A DNA stretch of 64,000 bases from Liolophura sinensis (Eukaryota; Mollusca; Polyplacophora; Chitonida; Chitonidae), in contig NC_088302.1 in assembly GCF_032854445.1 (NCBI RefSeq), positions 38,134,191 through 38,198,190 of the forward strand, written 5' to 3'. Both the position numbers and the translations under genes were made by a program. The notes under the pieces are model-generated. The model saw only the letters and a list, made by a program, of their open reading frames with translations, was not told the DNA's origin and searched no databases. How positions within the stretch are numbered: the stretch's first letter is position 1; each line of letters opens with the position of its first letter. Below are positions 37,001-48,292 of the stretch, one piece after another.

Positions 37001-40000
37001 CATTTAAATGGTTTGGCTTTTCTGGTTTCTGCAGGTGTAAATTTGGGCAGTTGGGTCCTGGTAAAGGTCAGTTCAATTCTCCTCATGGCTTTTGCCTGGG
37101 TTTGGAGGAGGACATCATTGTGGCCGATACTAACAACCACCGCATTCAGGTGTTTGAGAAGACCGGAGAATTCAAGTATCAGTTTGGAATACCAGGTAAG
37201 TTCCACAACACCCAGAGAGCATGGGGTGGGTTTACATCTGCTAACTTGACTTTAGGTAGATTTTTTGGCCAAAATGCAATCAGCATCGCCATCTCACAAA
37301 CACAGTAGGGTTGATACTGTTGTTGAGAAAGGCAGCAGAAATTAGAGTAAGAGTAAGTGGTACCACCGAAGGAGTGTGAATAATAGAAGTGCTTGTTTTA
37401 GCACACAGTTTTGGTTTCAGACATACCCATTCTCATTGTAAATGGGCAAATTTCATTTTTCTCTGTCATATGGATGGAAGCAGCCTGATACATGCAACAG
37501 CCAGATTTTGTTCGGTAAATGCTAAAGCCACTTTAAGTGCTGTGCTGAATGGCAAGCATATTTGCTTTGCAGTAGCTGTCATCCTGATTTACACTGAATT
37601 GAGTTTTATATTGATAGTTTTCATGCTATCTTTCACAAGAATTAAAACTTACCTTACTTTCTTCAGAGTGACTTTGACAACTCAGATGCTTCCTACTTTA
37701 CCTTGCTGTCATTGCCAAGCACAAAAATATTTTTGTTCTGATGTTTGGCTAAAAGATCAGGACACAGAATGAAATTTTATCAGCTAAGATTAGCAAAACG
37801 CGCCATAAACTTGTGCTGTACAATACATCTATGTTTAAATTGTGGGGACAACCTGCAGATGGTCGTGGGTTTCCCCCGGGCTCTGCCCGGTTTCCTCCCA
37901 CCATAATGCTGGCCGCCGTCGTAAAAGTGAAATATTCTTGAGTACGGCGTAAAACACCAATCAAATAAATAAATAAATTAAATTGTGGGGAAGAAATAAG
38001 CCAATAAACCATGTCCACCCATAAATGTGAAAGTATAGTTTTGGTGAGATTCCATTTAAGCTGAATGATACTTCGGGAGATTTTGTATATCATAAACGTA
38101 GTGTGAAAATGCATAAAGTTTTGAAACATCTCTCATCTTTGTCATGTCTCTTTTTCTAGGTCGAGAGGAAGGCCAGCTGTGGTACCCTCGTAAGGTGGCT
38201 GTTATGAGAACATCAGGCAAATACGTTGTTTGTGATCGTGGCAATGAGCGTTCTCGTATGCAGATTTTCACCAAGAATGGCCACTTCATCAAGAAAATAG
38301 CTATTCGATACATCGATATTGTGGCAGGCCTGGCAATAACTCAACAAGGTCAGTCAACAAAGTGCTCCATCATAGCTTTGCTGGTTGATTTTCACCTGTG
38401 GCTAAGCTCCTATCTTTTATTACGGGACATTCACTTAATGACGCATCAGTGCAAGTGTCATGAAATTATATACATGGAATGAAACGGCTATTCCGATTTT
38501 GCACTTGACATACAGGAGTTAGTGTTTCCCAAGTGTAAGGCATATCATTATTCATTACCTCGTCATAATTGTCTCCCTGTTTGACCATAGGCCACATCGT
38601 TGCTGTGGACAGTGTCTCCCCGACTGTGTTCTGTATTGCGGAGACTGGTGACCTCCTGAAGTGGTTTGACTGCAGCGATTACATGAGGGAACCCTCTGAT
38701 ATTGCCATAAGTGGAAGGGAATACTTCGTCTGTGACTTCAAGGTAGGAAATCTCAGCTGTAAATCACTTGCATAACCAGTTAACTCCTGAGGTTGGCACA
38801 TTTGTGCGAATATTCCTGCCCACGTTCCAAGTCATCTCTTCATGACAATTTGTTACCTGATAACAGTCATGGAAATTGGATGGAAACAAGTAGTACTTTT
38901 CCACTTCATTCTGCTGCAGGCAGCGTGAAGTAAGATGTCTTTTAACAGTGGTGAAGAGATTCAAAATACTGAATAAGGGAGATTGAATAAAGGGTATGCT
39001 ATAAGCTAGAGAAAAACTGAATATATTTCAGTAAAACACAGTTCTGAAAAAGATACTTTTTGAGAAATACGTGAACATCTTTCTCAGTTCCCTAGTTACT
39101 GTTACTGCCATGTGCTTTACTCTCTGTGACATATATCCACAATCCATGTACAGATAGAGGGCCCTATCATTTTACAAGCTATATGTTTTCTGCATTTTAA
39201 AAGTATCAGGTTTTATCCCATTGGAAGGAAATTCATACAGGGAATTGTCATGTAGATATACTGTTTTTAATAATATTGTTTGATTGATTTTAACTTGGAA
39301 ATAGTGTTCATTAAAATATTAATCGTTAAATTCCATTTGATATTCTTTGTTTATGTTTTACATCACTGATATAAATAGTTGACTGCGTCACATCAAGTGC
39401 AACAGCCCTCACCAGCACATTGCAGACAGATGCATCGCACATATTTTGCATTGCGGTTTAGTTTTGTAACCACAGCTATCAGTGCTCATAATGATAAACT
39501 TATCCTTTAATGGTCATATGTGAAAGGGTTTTTATGAACGGTTTCCGCCTTTGTTGATTTGTTTATTTGATTGGTGTTTTATGTCGTACTCAAGAATATT
39601 TCACTTATACGACGACAGCCAGCATTATGGTGGGTGGAAACCGGGCAGAGCCTGGGGGAAGCCCACAACCATCTGCAGGCTGCAGGCAGACCTTCCCTCT
39701 TACAGGCATAGAGGAAGCCTGCATGAGCTGGACTTGAACTCTCAGCGACCGCATTGGTGAGAGGGTCAAACGGATTTTCTTGTAATTAAAATGAATATAC
39801 CTACAAACTGAAAGCACACTACTTGCCAATATGTAAAATTATCGTTCTCTTGGAGTTTGCATGGTGATTGACAATTTATGTGTACATGGTTTATGAGGTC
39901 ATCAGACGATCGACGGGTTAGAATGTATGGGATATTTTCACTGTCATATTTCAGAATATGAAAAACACAGAAATTAGTATTACTTTGTCTTATTAATTCT

Positions 40001-40542
40001 ATAGGGTAATTAGATATTTAAAAAAACTCAATATTTCTGATAGGGTAGTTAACATTTTGATGTCTATGAACTCCTGGTCCATTTTTGTGTCAAGTTTCTA
40101 AGCCTGTACAGGTGATAGCACTCCCTGATTTACTCTGTGTGAAATACTGTGAAGTGTTTAGAGTGCCATTGAAACATGCCTTGCAGCAAGGCCTGCTGTG
40201 GTATTTTTCAATATTTTGCTCACTTTTTCCCAGGGTCATTGTGTTGTTGTGTTCAATGAAGACGGACAGTTTGTGAGACGTATTGGGTGTGAGAATGTGA
40301 CAAACTACCCCAATGGGATCGACATCAGCGACGCCGGAGATGTGCTTGTGGGAGATAGCCACGGGAACCGCTTCCACGTGGCCGTATTTCAGCGAGATGG
40401 ATCATTGATAGGAGAGTTTGAGTGTCCGTATGTGAAGGTTAGCAGGTGCTGCGGATTGAAGATAACCTCCGAAGGCTATGTGGTAACCTTGGCAAAGAAC
40501 AATCACCATGTTCTCGTTTTGAACACCTTATACATAACGTGA
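27560..40542 (+). CDS. TRIM-NHL protein (RING, two B-boxes, coiled coil, NHL repeats), Mei-P26/NHL-1-like, complete, 11 coding exons
   Basis: Splicing the 11 exons (listed separately) keeps frame throughout and gives 924 residues. In order: C3HC4 RING at about 41-90 (C41, C44, C56, H58, C61, C64, C86, C89); B-box 1 at about 125-162; B-box 2 at about 183-218; coiled coil about 220-330; a Ser/Pro/Met/Gly-rich linker about 392-654; and an NHL propeller from about 656 to the end. NHL landmarks are [54 protein letters not shown] and [20 protein letters not shown]. Family members are E3 ligases and RNA-binding regulators of translation and differentiation. The [12 protein letters not shown] and [10 protein letters not shown] blocks point to the Mei-P26/NHL-1 branch rather than Brat, TRIM71 or TRIM2/3, but that placement is from memory. 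A splice acceptor ends just before 27532, so at least one untranslated exon lies upstream. Confidence 0.93.
28724..28831 (+). CDS. TRIM-NHL exon 2 (first half of B-box 2)
   Basis: Acceptor GTGCTTGTAG, donor GTATCT, 36 codons. Encodes [17 protein letters not shown], the first zinc ligands of B-box 2. Confidence 0.92.
29050..29125. repeat. Terminal-type fragment of an AGCT-CGCC/GGCG-AGCT repeat
   Basis: TTAGCTCGCCGGTATAAAG then GGCGTAGCTTATGTCATACC and GCGTCGGCGTCG form an imperfect hairpin start typical of a high-copy lophotrochozoan repeat; recognised from memory. Confidence 0.4.
29725..30115. repeat. Dispersed intronic repeat, copy 1
   Basis: TCCACAATCCATGTACA, AATAATATTGTTTGATTGAT, TTGATATTCTTTGTTTATGT and GAAATTAGTATTACTTTGTC occur in the same order at 39107-40007. 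Lies between TRIM-NHL exons 2 and 3. Confidence 0.8.
30942..31202 (+). CDS. TRIM-NHL exon 3 (B-box 2 end and coiled coil)
   Basis: Acceptor TTTGTTGCAG, donor GTATGT, 87 codons. Encodes [19 protein letters not shown], then heptad-rich helix to IVEKRK. Confidence 0.93.
31492..31764 (+). repeat. Tandem degenerate copies of the TRIM-NHL exon 4 acceptor region
   Basis: Three units precede the real acceptor, starting near 31492, 31581 and 31650. Each repeats a TTTTGATTGG...TGTTT tract followed by a relic of the exon start: GGATTGTCTCCTTTAGGA, GGACAACCTCCTTCAGAGG and GGATGATCTTCTTCTGGAGG, against the true GGATGACCTCCTTCAGGA. One copy keeps a usable-looking TTTTTCTAG acceptor but soon reaches a stop. 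Confidence 0.75.
31765..32079 (+). CDS. TRIM-NHL exon 4 (coiled-coil continuation)
   Basis: Acceptor TTTTTGTGTAG, donor GTATGT, 105 codons, from [20 protein letters not shown] to FTKEDDHK. The intron upstream holds three degenerate tandem copies of this exon's acceptor and start. Confidence 0.93.
32494..32896 (+). CDS. TRIM-NHL exon 5 (Ser/Pro/Met linker)
   Basis: Acceptor TTTGTACTTTCAG, donor GTAAGT, ends in phase 1. Low-complexity, proline- and methionine-rich coding sequence ([19 protein letters not shown]), probably disordered. Confidence 0.88.
33218..33523 (+). CDS. TRIM-NHL exon 6 (Gly/Ser/Pro linker)
   Basis: Acceptor GTTACAACAG, donor GTAAGA, ends in phase 1. Encodes [28 protein letters not shown] and a Gly-rich [14 protein letters not shown] run. 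Confidence 0.88.
33952..34033 (+). CDS. TRIM-NHL exon 7 (linker to propeller)
   Basis: Acceptor CCTGTTTACAG, donor GTATGT, ends in phase 2. Encodes [20 protein letters not shown], joining in frame to the first NHL repeat. Not an open frame of its own, so it is easily missed. Confidence 0.85.
34515..35995. repeat. Possible degraded repeat filling part of the exon 7-8 intron
   Basis: Left end ATACGCCCTTGCCATTAGGC with TGTCCGTCTTTCTG; right end GGGGCGTATGCTGTGTTCAC. The ends look like the two termini of a common GGGCGTAT repeat, and the interior shows no open frame. Extent is a guess. Confidence 0.3.
37035..37195 (+). CDS. TRIM-NHL exon 8 (NHL propeller start)
   Basis: Acceptor GGTTTCTGCAG, donor GTAAGT, ends in phase 1. 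Encodes [18 protein letters not shown] and [19 protein letters not shown], a canonical NHL repeat. Confidence 0.93.
37835..37991 (+). mobile_element. 5'-truncated SINE with perfect 14-bp target-site duplication
   Basis: Insert 37849-37977 begins inside the body (CCTGCAGATGGTCGTGGG) and ends AAAACACCAATC(AAAT)n. It is flanked by TTAAATTGTGGGGA at 37835-37848 and 37978-37991. Truncation plus direct repeats indicates LINE-driven retrotransposition. It lies in the TRIM-NHL intron between exons 8 and 9. Confidence 0.92.
38160..38348 (+). CDS. TRIM-NHL exon 9 (NHL)
   Basis: Acceptor TCTTTTTCTAG, donor GTCAGT, ends in phase 1. Encodes [33 protein letters not shown] and [15 protein letters not shown]. 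Confidence 0.92.
38591..38742 (+). CDS. TRIM-NHL exon 10 (NHL)
   Basis: Acceptor TTGACCATAG, donor GTAGGA, ends in phase 0. Encodes [20 protein letters not shown] and [17 protein letters not shown]. Confidence 0.92.
39107..40007. repeat. Dispersed intronic repeat, copy 2, interrupted by a SINE
   Basis: Same ordered blocks as 29725-30115. Its two ends are separated by extra DNA including the SINE at 39553-39765. Lies between exons 10 and 11. Confidence 0.75.
39553..39765 (-). mobile_element. 5'-truncated SINE in the last TRIM-NHL intron
   Basis: Tail TTGATTGGTGTTTTATGTCG through AGCATTATGGTGGGTGGAAA to AGCGACCGCATTGG; the tRNA head is missing. Confidence 0.88.
40234..40542 (+). CDS. TRIM-NHL exon 11 (last NHL repeats, stop)
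   Basis: Acceptor CACTTTTTCCCAG. Encodes [38 protein letters not shown] and [20 protein letters not shown], then stop TGA at 40540-40542. Confidence 0.94.
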   Translation, partial: GHCVVVFNEDGQFVRRIGCENVTNYPNGIDISDAGDVLVGDSHGNRFHVAVFQRDGSLIGEFECPYVKVSRCCGLKITSEGYVVTLAKNNHHVLVLNTLYIT

Positions 40543-42545
40543 ACCTGTAACACTCCTTTCTGACCATCTTCACTGTCGGGAGGTAGTTGGTAAGTGAGTA
40601 AGAGGCCCACTACAATCGAAGCCTCGGAGATTTTTTTTTTTTCCCCCTTTTTTTGTGCTTTATGAAGATCTTTATAAATAAGAGATCATAAATATATATA
40701 CAAGTATATATATATATGTGTATATGTATACACAGTTTTCATGTATTCCATTTTGAGATGATGTTTGAGATGTTGAGGCGTATTTACCACAGCCATAACT
40801 TGTATCATCAGGTATATTCAAATATGTTTTTAATTATTATACAATTATTTTGTCGTCCCCCAGATTTGTATGTACAAGTTCAAAGAAAGAAGAAAAAAAA
40901 CATTAATGGCGATACATGTACAGTAGATAGCACAAGTAATCTCGCACAGGCCCTGTATTTGGGTTGTCATCAAACATGTGCTTCAGCCTCAGTAACTTGT
41001 TTTCACTGCTGAAATTACAGGGATTGGGGTATATGTTAAACAAGATCCTCTTTTTTGCCGTTGGGCACCTCTACTTATACCATATGCAACTTGCTTTTTT
41101 TCTAGTCAGATACTCAAATCTTAACATGACTTATTTTGCTGTGCCTTACAAAATTGTATTTTTCTGTTTGTTGTAGTTATTACTGTAATGAATGTAAAAG
41201 CTTTACACATGTTAACAGATTTTTCTTCATATCATAGGATTCATACATTTAGGTAGCAATGGTTTTTTTTCTTCGTTTTTTTTTTTGGTCGACTTTTTCA
41301 TGGTCTTGCATGGTTTAATGAAGACAGTGTTATATTATTAGATGCATAAAGCCTATTGTGTTTATTATATTGATTTTGTTCTGTTCACAATGTTAACAGT
41401 CAGATGGCAATGGACCTTGCTCACAGCTACTTTACAAAATATACCTAGAAATGGTTATTGTATACACATTTTACATGCCAAAACGATAGCATACCCACCC
41501 TTACTCACTAGGAATGTATATTGTAATCAAAACTATTGTTGATTATTATTATTAATGCATTGTTTGTTTCTCTGTATTGATTTCCAACCGATTCATTATA
41601 TTGAAAATATTGTGTATCCTTGGGCCTTTACTGTAAGTATTGACCTGTATTTAGTTGTGTGTATTCAGGATATATATTTTACTCCTCATTTTTTGAACAG
41701 TGGTTTAAATGATGCTACATTGAGGACATAACACAATGGGTTAAAAATGCTGCTCCCTTTTGAGCACATTTTTTTACAGAGTCTACATATTATAGTCTCT
41801 GCCGCTGTCCCTCGCCTTCTGACAAGATTTCGAGATAGACAATCTAGTTTTAGGAATTAACAACGATGTCTTCACGTTATATACATACTGGTGTTCAAAT
41901 GTTTCCTTACAATTCCAGATTTAAAAAAATGTTTAAGAAAAAAATGTAAAAAAGTAAAAAAAAAAATATATAAAGAAAAATATATTTAAAAGTTTAAAAA
42001 TGTACAAAAAAAAGCTTTTTGAGATCACATTTTATCATTTAAAGATGCCTTCTTGAATTTTTGGAAGGTTTGCATTTAACATTTTGATTGTTTTGAATTT
42101 GTTTTTGGTTTTTTTTTTTTTGGTTTTTTTTTTTGCTTCGTATACTTTTTTCATGGAGTTGAAATAAGTATGTGGAGTTTGCTGGATTACATAGCTCTTA
42201 TTTTCTGATCTTGTACATATTATTGAAAGATGAGCCTAGCACGTGGCAAAAGCCAGATAAGATGGGAGTGCCCCTGGTGTACCATGGGATTGTTTTCTGT
42301 TTGTTGGGAAAGAACGGTGATGGCAAGTATGAAAAAGGCAAATCACCTTTGGTGAAGTGGCGTTTTACGAAATGCCTTGGATCATTTAGATGTGTTATAC
42401 AAGAGATGGTATATTTTCATGTTAGATGGGTAGACGAACAACAAAGGTCTATGTACATCTACTGTTAAGTGTTTTAATCCTGAGGTAATTGGCCTCTCTT
42501 GCCATGCAGTTTCATATTTGTATATACATATAGATGAATATATAT

Positions 42546-42588
<43 letters not shown>

Positions 42589-44200
42589 GTGAGTTATGTA
42601 CCAAATTTTTTGTTTATGTGAAGTGTTACATACGTACGGTTAAGGAGGGTGCATGGATAGGCTGGTGAATTATGTTGTCCTTAAGTGAAACGTATCGAGG
42701 ATAAAGGAATGTCTCTCTCTTTTTATATATGAGACACTGGTCACAAAAAGTGCTTGGTTAAAGAAAGTTCACTTTGGCATTTCATCCAAGTAGATCTCTT
42801 CACGCCAGTCTAAGTATTCTATATCCATTCAAGCCTTTCAAGGAAAAGAAAACGGCTTTTTAAGTCGGATCGGTTTTAGAATGTTGCGAGGCTCACATTG
42901 AGACAAAGTTGTTCTTATTCAGGTGTCAGATCCAGTAACTTCCAGAAATAAAATTTAAAGACAATTACATAAAAAAAAGTAATAAAATGAAATAAAAAAA
43001 AAGAAAAAAAAAAAAAAATCACAAAACACTCACAATGAAAATTAATCGAACATGCAAGTTTGCTCTCAGATGCAATAGGATTTTGTGCTGTTGCTGATGG
43101 TTTGTCGTAGAAGAACCTGTGACTGGAGAGAGAGTTACTTTCTGTGATGCTGAAGTCATACCCAAAAAAAAAAAAAAGTGTTGCTAGTTTGTTGTCCCAG
43201 GGTGGAGATGTTAACAGAGGGCTGCCAGGGGAATGGGTGGAGCTTGATTCATACAAATTTACTACTACTGGCTGACCCAGGGAAACTTGACTGAGACGGT
43301 GCTTCTATCTTATATATTATTATACATGCCCTGTTATTTTACTGGTTTATTTTTCTGCATATTCAGTTGGTTTATCGTTGTATTAGTTGCTGTAGTTAGC
43401 CCCATCTTAGTGTTAGTATATTTCTCTTGTGGGTTGTTCCCGGAAACAGTCACAACTCCTCCCCTCACCTACTGTTTGTTGAGTTGACCCAGCCCTCTAC
43501 AAATCATCTTCACAGTATTTAGTGCAGTCTTATCATGGACGTGATAGTGGTCACCTATTGTGAACTGGTAGGTGCATCTTTTATTTGGTATTATTACTTT
43601 ATTATTTTTGAAATACTTTACTATTAATTACACTTTTCATATACAATTATATATTTAATAATATTTTGCAATGGTTTTTTTTGTCTAATATTCACGGATA
43701 TTTTTTGATTTGTCCCGGCTGTGTGTGGGTGGTCAGTTGGGTAGAGGTGGGACATGTGGCCTGGGCAGTAATTCCATATATATCATACAAGTGTGTACCT
43801 TAACATCGGTAATGACTTTCTGGAACTTTTTTCCGCAGTTTTTTTTCCTGTTCCGTAATGGCCATTGTGGAAGATTTACCCAGTAAAATTATCAAGAGAT
43901 TTGTTTTTCCCCTTTTTTTATCCTATTTTGGCTGTTTTACCGCCAGACCAAAGGGGGCTTCTTCATTCAGTTGCCAAGCTAGGTTATATTTTTTGAGAGT
44001 ATCAGTTGTAGGCAGATCTTTAGATAGTGTGTTCAGATGAAAACTAAGGCATGTGCTTTATTTTACATTTTTTTCCTTTCTTTGCTGTTTCCCGTCGTAT
44101 GCTAATTATGTTGTATCCTCCCTAATTGAGGATGCAATAGACCTAGGCAATTGTTAATGATTACATACTGATTTAATGAACAAATAAATGAAATAAAGAG
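40543..44200 (+). other. Probable long AT-rich 3' untranslated region of the TRIM-NHL gene
   Basis: No supported coding region. The stretch is AT-rich with poly-T runs (near 40631, 42107), poly-A runs and TA microsatellites. Clustered AATAAA motifs at about 44183-44199 are candidate polyadenylation signals. How far the 3'UTR extends is inferred. Confidence 0.35.
42553..42585. repeat. (TA)n microsatellite
   Basis: Pure TA run in the 3' region of the TRIM-NHL gene, with related ATATAC runs at 40690-40730. Confidence 0.9.
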
Positions 44201-44669
44201 ATTTATTGATATATGGCCACAGATTTTAAATTTTCCTTGACAGCAAGTGGTTTGTGATTTTTGCCGAATTTTTCAGAGTTTCTAGAAAAATGTTTACGGT
44301 TTGGGTTCAAAATATCAAGAGTGTTTCATGTTGAGTTTTTGAATGGTTTTTCTGTTGTGTGTGGGCTTTTAAATATTGCCTGCTATATGCAAGCACAGAA
44401 GTACAAAGTTAATATTTGTCGTTAGTTATTCAAGACTTGCTCGCCAAGGAAGTTTAAAGCCAGTGGTCTTTACAAGTATTCATACACTATTTTTGGAGGA
44501 TTCATCAATGATTTCTATATATATTGTTTGTCAAGTTTTTTCTCTGTATGCAAGTGGAATAAAGGTGTTTCTTGGGATGTCCGTCTTTTTTTCATGTTCT
44601 TTGCCATCAGGTTCACTGGGTTAAAACCTGGCACATCTTATTTGCTGATTCCCCACCCCCCATTGTTCC

Positions 44670-44895
44670 TGGGCCCTTGGTGACAAGTGGTTAACAATGG
44701 TAATGTGGCTGTCAGTGTCGTGCATTGTTCAAGACCACTTGTTTCACTGATATGATGTTCAAATCTATACATGGGAAAGTTGTGAGCATCTTGCCAAAGG
44801 TTGATGGTTACTTCAGGCATTCCAGTTACCTCCATACAATTGATGGCCATTGAAGAAGTGAAAAATTCTTGAATATCAAATTATTTATTCCTAGT
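44670..44895 (+). mobile_element. Decayed SINE
   Basis: GTGACAAGTGGTTAACAATG through AAGTGAAAAATTCTTGAATA and an ATTTATT end; heavily mutated. Confidence 0.5.
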
Positions 44896-45599
44896 GTTAC
44901 TCTTGGTAGGGAAAGGATAGGTCTCTACTTTTCAGTTACCACTTTCCTGTAAAATCTCAGAAGGCCTTGACCAATAGGTTGCATGCTTTGATCAACTATG
45001 TTAAAGACTTACAGAATCATTTCTGATTGGCTGGTGTGAGAGATAGGCAAGTTCAAGTGATGTCTAACGAAAACTGTATTTTAGGTATTTCAAATGTATT
45101 CAAGCCTGACCAACTGTCAACCAATCAGCATCGATTCTGTATTCCTTCAAGGTTGGTTAGGGCTTCTTGTCAGGAGGGTTGTTGTGGTGCATACCATGTG
45201 TGTTTTGTACCATACTTAACCCAAGACTTGGATTTACGCCAAAAGTGATATTCTGCAGTAAAATGTAGTATACCCAAGAAATGATATCGAAGCAAAAGTA
45301 GGACTAAATATCACATATATTATGTTGTCGTGAACTTGAACAGTTTGTGCATAGAAGTGCTTATTCATTAGTTCTTGAACAAGATCGGTTTTTTTATTCC
45401 ATGAGGTTTGCAACATTCAATTGAAATCGAAGGAAAGAGCAAACCATGTGTTAATCCTTAATTCTGCATGGCAAATTCTCATAGCTGAGCTGTGTCAATG
45501 CAACTGCTTTGCTGTGCCTGGTCATGTATTTGACAGACTTGAGTGTAATCTTCAGGCTGTACTTGTTGGCCCTTTCAACTGAAGTGTTCTTACTATAGC

Positions 45600-45760
45600 C
45601 ACCTAGCCTCTGACCCGCGAGGATCGGATCTCTAGCTAGTTATAAGCCAGGTTTGTCAGGCATCAGCCAAAGGTTGATGGTTTACTCCCAGCACTGGCTC
45701 CGTTCGCCCATGAACCGAACTGCCATTGCATTAGTGAACAAATTTCCATTAAATATTGCT
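45600..45760 (+). mobile_element. Decayed SINE fragment
   Basis: GGTTGATGGTTTACTCCCAG and a degenerate GCCATTGCATTAGTGAA end recall the same body. Confidence 0.4.
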
Positions 45761-46342
45761 CTATCAACATCAATGACATAAGTTTCACTTTAACCATGGT
45801 AGTAAGGGCCCAGTTTCACAAAATTTTTATAGTTCAGTAAATTGGTAAGTCTACCTTTTTTTGACCAACATGAAATGTTTCTGGAGAAAGCTGAAGGTAA
45901 AGACGTGCTATGCATGGCAAAACAAACTCAAAAACTTTCATGACAAGTTTCAAGACTAAGTCAAAGTATTCAAGCGCAGCCATCATTAAAGTGTGTTGAT
46001 CTATGTAAACTGTTTCTTCAATAAAGACCAATGTACCCATAACAATGTGTGCTCTTTTTCTGTTATGAGTTTGACTTTAAGCACTTGTACCTTATGAGTT
46101 AAATTCTTAAGTTGCTTAATAAATATGAGCCCTGGTTTATGGAAATCTTGATGTGACGGCCAGATTACAAACCCGATCATGAGCCAGTCAGCTATGGCGA
46201 GAATGCTGAAACAGACTGATCAAGAGGAAATTCTCATCAAACATACACAACCAAATTTTATTCTTGAGAAAAAAGAAGGGTACAAATTTAGGTTTCCTAA
46301 AATTGATGCTGAAAAAAGCGGTTATGCATTGTACATAGCAGT

Positions 46343-46726
46343 ACTCAAAAGCAGCTTGACATAAGAAGAGGACTCAAAAGTAGCTTGACAATACGAAGAG
46401 GGCTCAACAGCAGCTTGACATACGAAAAGGACTCCTAGCAGCTTGACATATGAAAAGGACTCCTAGCAGCTTGACATACGAAGAAGACTCCTAGCAGCTT
46501 GACATACGAAAAGGACTCCTAGCAGCTTGACATACGAAAAGGACTCCTAGCAGCTTGACATACAAAGAGGGCTCAAAAGCAGCTTGACATACGAAGTGGA
46601 CTCCTAGCAGCTTGACATACGAAGAGGGCTCAACAGCAGCTTGACATACGAAGAGGGCTCAACAGCAGCTTGACATACGAAGAGGGCTCAACAGCAGCTT
46701 GACATACGAAAAGGACTCAAAAGCAG
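46343..46726. repeat. 28/29-bp minisatellite, about 13 copies
   Basis: Repeats of the core AGCAGCTTGACATACGAA followed by one of two endings, AAGGACTCCT (28-bp unit) or GAGGGCTCAAC (29-bp unit). The endings are arranged in blocks, so homogenisation within subtypes is visible. No gene overlaps. Confidence 0.92.
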
Positions 46727-47950
46727 TTTTAACTTTGTTCTGGCATGGGTACAAAAGCATTGCATACTCATTGGGGCCAGCCAAATCTCCAAATCAAAAC
46801 CTGTAAATATGAACAGTGCATAGACTACTTGTACACCTCAAATATCCATGAATTAAGAATGTTAAACAAAATATTTACTTACAGTGTTCTAAAAAGTGAT
46901 AAAAACACGATACTGCAGGACATGGGGTTACACAATTGTTAAATAGTGATAAAACACATAAATTCTACTGCTGTCAAGCATAAAAGTGAACAGCATACCT
47001 GAGATGTTAAGACTGGCAGATGACGACCAGCGTCTACAAATTATTACATGTAAATGTACATATGCTAGTTAACATTAATGTGAGTACAGCTGTCCTAACA
47101 CATAATCTGGTCTGGATAAATACAGTACCCATAAATGACCTAACATTTTGCCCATGACTAACTTGTGCATTTTGCCGTACTCAGAGTTTTGTTGATCTTA
47201 GATAGGTGTTTTAAGGTTTGTAGAAGGTAGGGTGGTATGCTACTCGAGGAAGATACGTTTCAGCACCAACAGTAACTTTATGAAATTAATATGCATCTAA
47301 AAATGCACTTTACTGGGCCAAATTATAGGTCATTTACAGTGCACATACTGGTAAGATAGATACTGTAGGCATATGTACTGTACCTATATCAGTAAATCAT
47401 TTGCAAGTTTTAGTCGGTTTGTCAGATGCCTCTCAAGTGCCAGGTGTTTTCATGCACACCTTGCCCAGTGCCATCTACACATAAACCTGACTGCTATCGT
47501 ATAAACCACATACATACATACAGAACGTCAGCGGTATAAAAATATGACGACCACTGTTTTTGCATGCTTTCATGTCTTTTTTTTTTTTTTGTATTATTAT
47601 TTTTAACCCACAATTTACTGCTTTGTAGTATTTGATGTTACCTATTAAACAGTGCAATTGTAATAATTGTTGAATATTACTCAATACCCCAAATGAACAC
47701 TGCTTGTTTGGCCTACTGTTTCACTGACAGGTACACTTTGTGACTTTTCACACCACGCAGAAAAATGCTGATGACAATATGTCTAACCATTTATAAGATG
47801 TGGCACATGTTAAACAATGTCAAAAATTATGACACTTTCCTAACTACCTGAACTGAAATTTGCGAACATAGTGGTATGACACGCATCACTTTGTTTGGCC
47901 TTAGCAATAACGGAGATCATTGAAGGGCATCATATTGCACCCCTCTTATA

Positions 47951-47980
47951 CCCCCCCCAACCACCACCACACACACACAC
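47951..47980. repeat. C-run and (AC)n simple repeat
   Basis: CCCCCCCCAACCACCACCAC followed by ACACACACAC. Confidence 0.85.
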
Positions 47981-48116
47981 CAGTTACATATTGGCCTATT
48001 CTGTTACATATCTTCATGTTTAATGTATGATCACAAGGGAAATAAATGCTAGAGGTTAAAAATGTGAGATACCCCGGTACCAATAGTAGTGATGAAAAAG
48101 GCAATGTTTTATATGT

Positions 48117-48292
48117 GTATGCATGAAACAGTGTCCCCTGTGAATGAGTTCCATAAGGCAAAGGGGAACTACTCTCAGAGAAATTTGTATGCAATATCGG
48201 TTATAATATCTGTATATATCTGTATGCATGAAATGGTTCACTTGGGGAACACTTGCATCAGGCAAAGGGGAACTACTCTGAGAAATACACGA
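48117..48292. repeat. Two-copy tandem repeat, about 106 bp
   Basis: GTATGCATGAAA recurs after about 106 bp, and both copies end with GGCAAAGGGGAACTACTCT then GAGAAAT. Confidence 0.78.

Noticed and set aside
42172-42468. 98-codon open frame in the TRIM-NHL 3' region
   Set aside because: No family similarity, no splice context, and located in a probable 3'UTR.
42205-42530. Pumilio-type sites (TGTACATA at 42212, TGTATATA at 42519) in the TRIM-NHL 3' region
   Set aside because: Two 8-mers in several kilobases of very AT-rich DNA are expected by chance.
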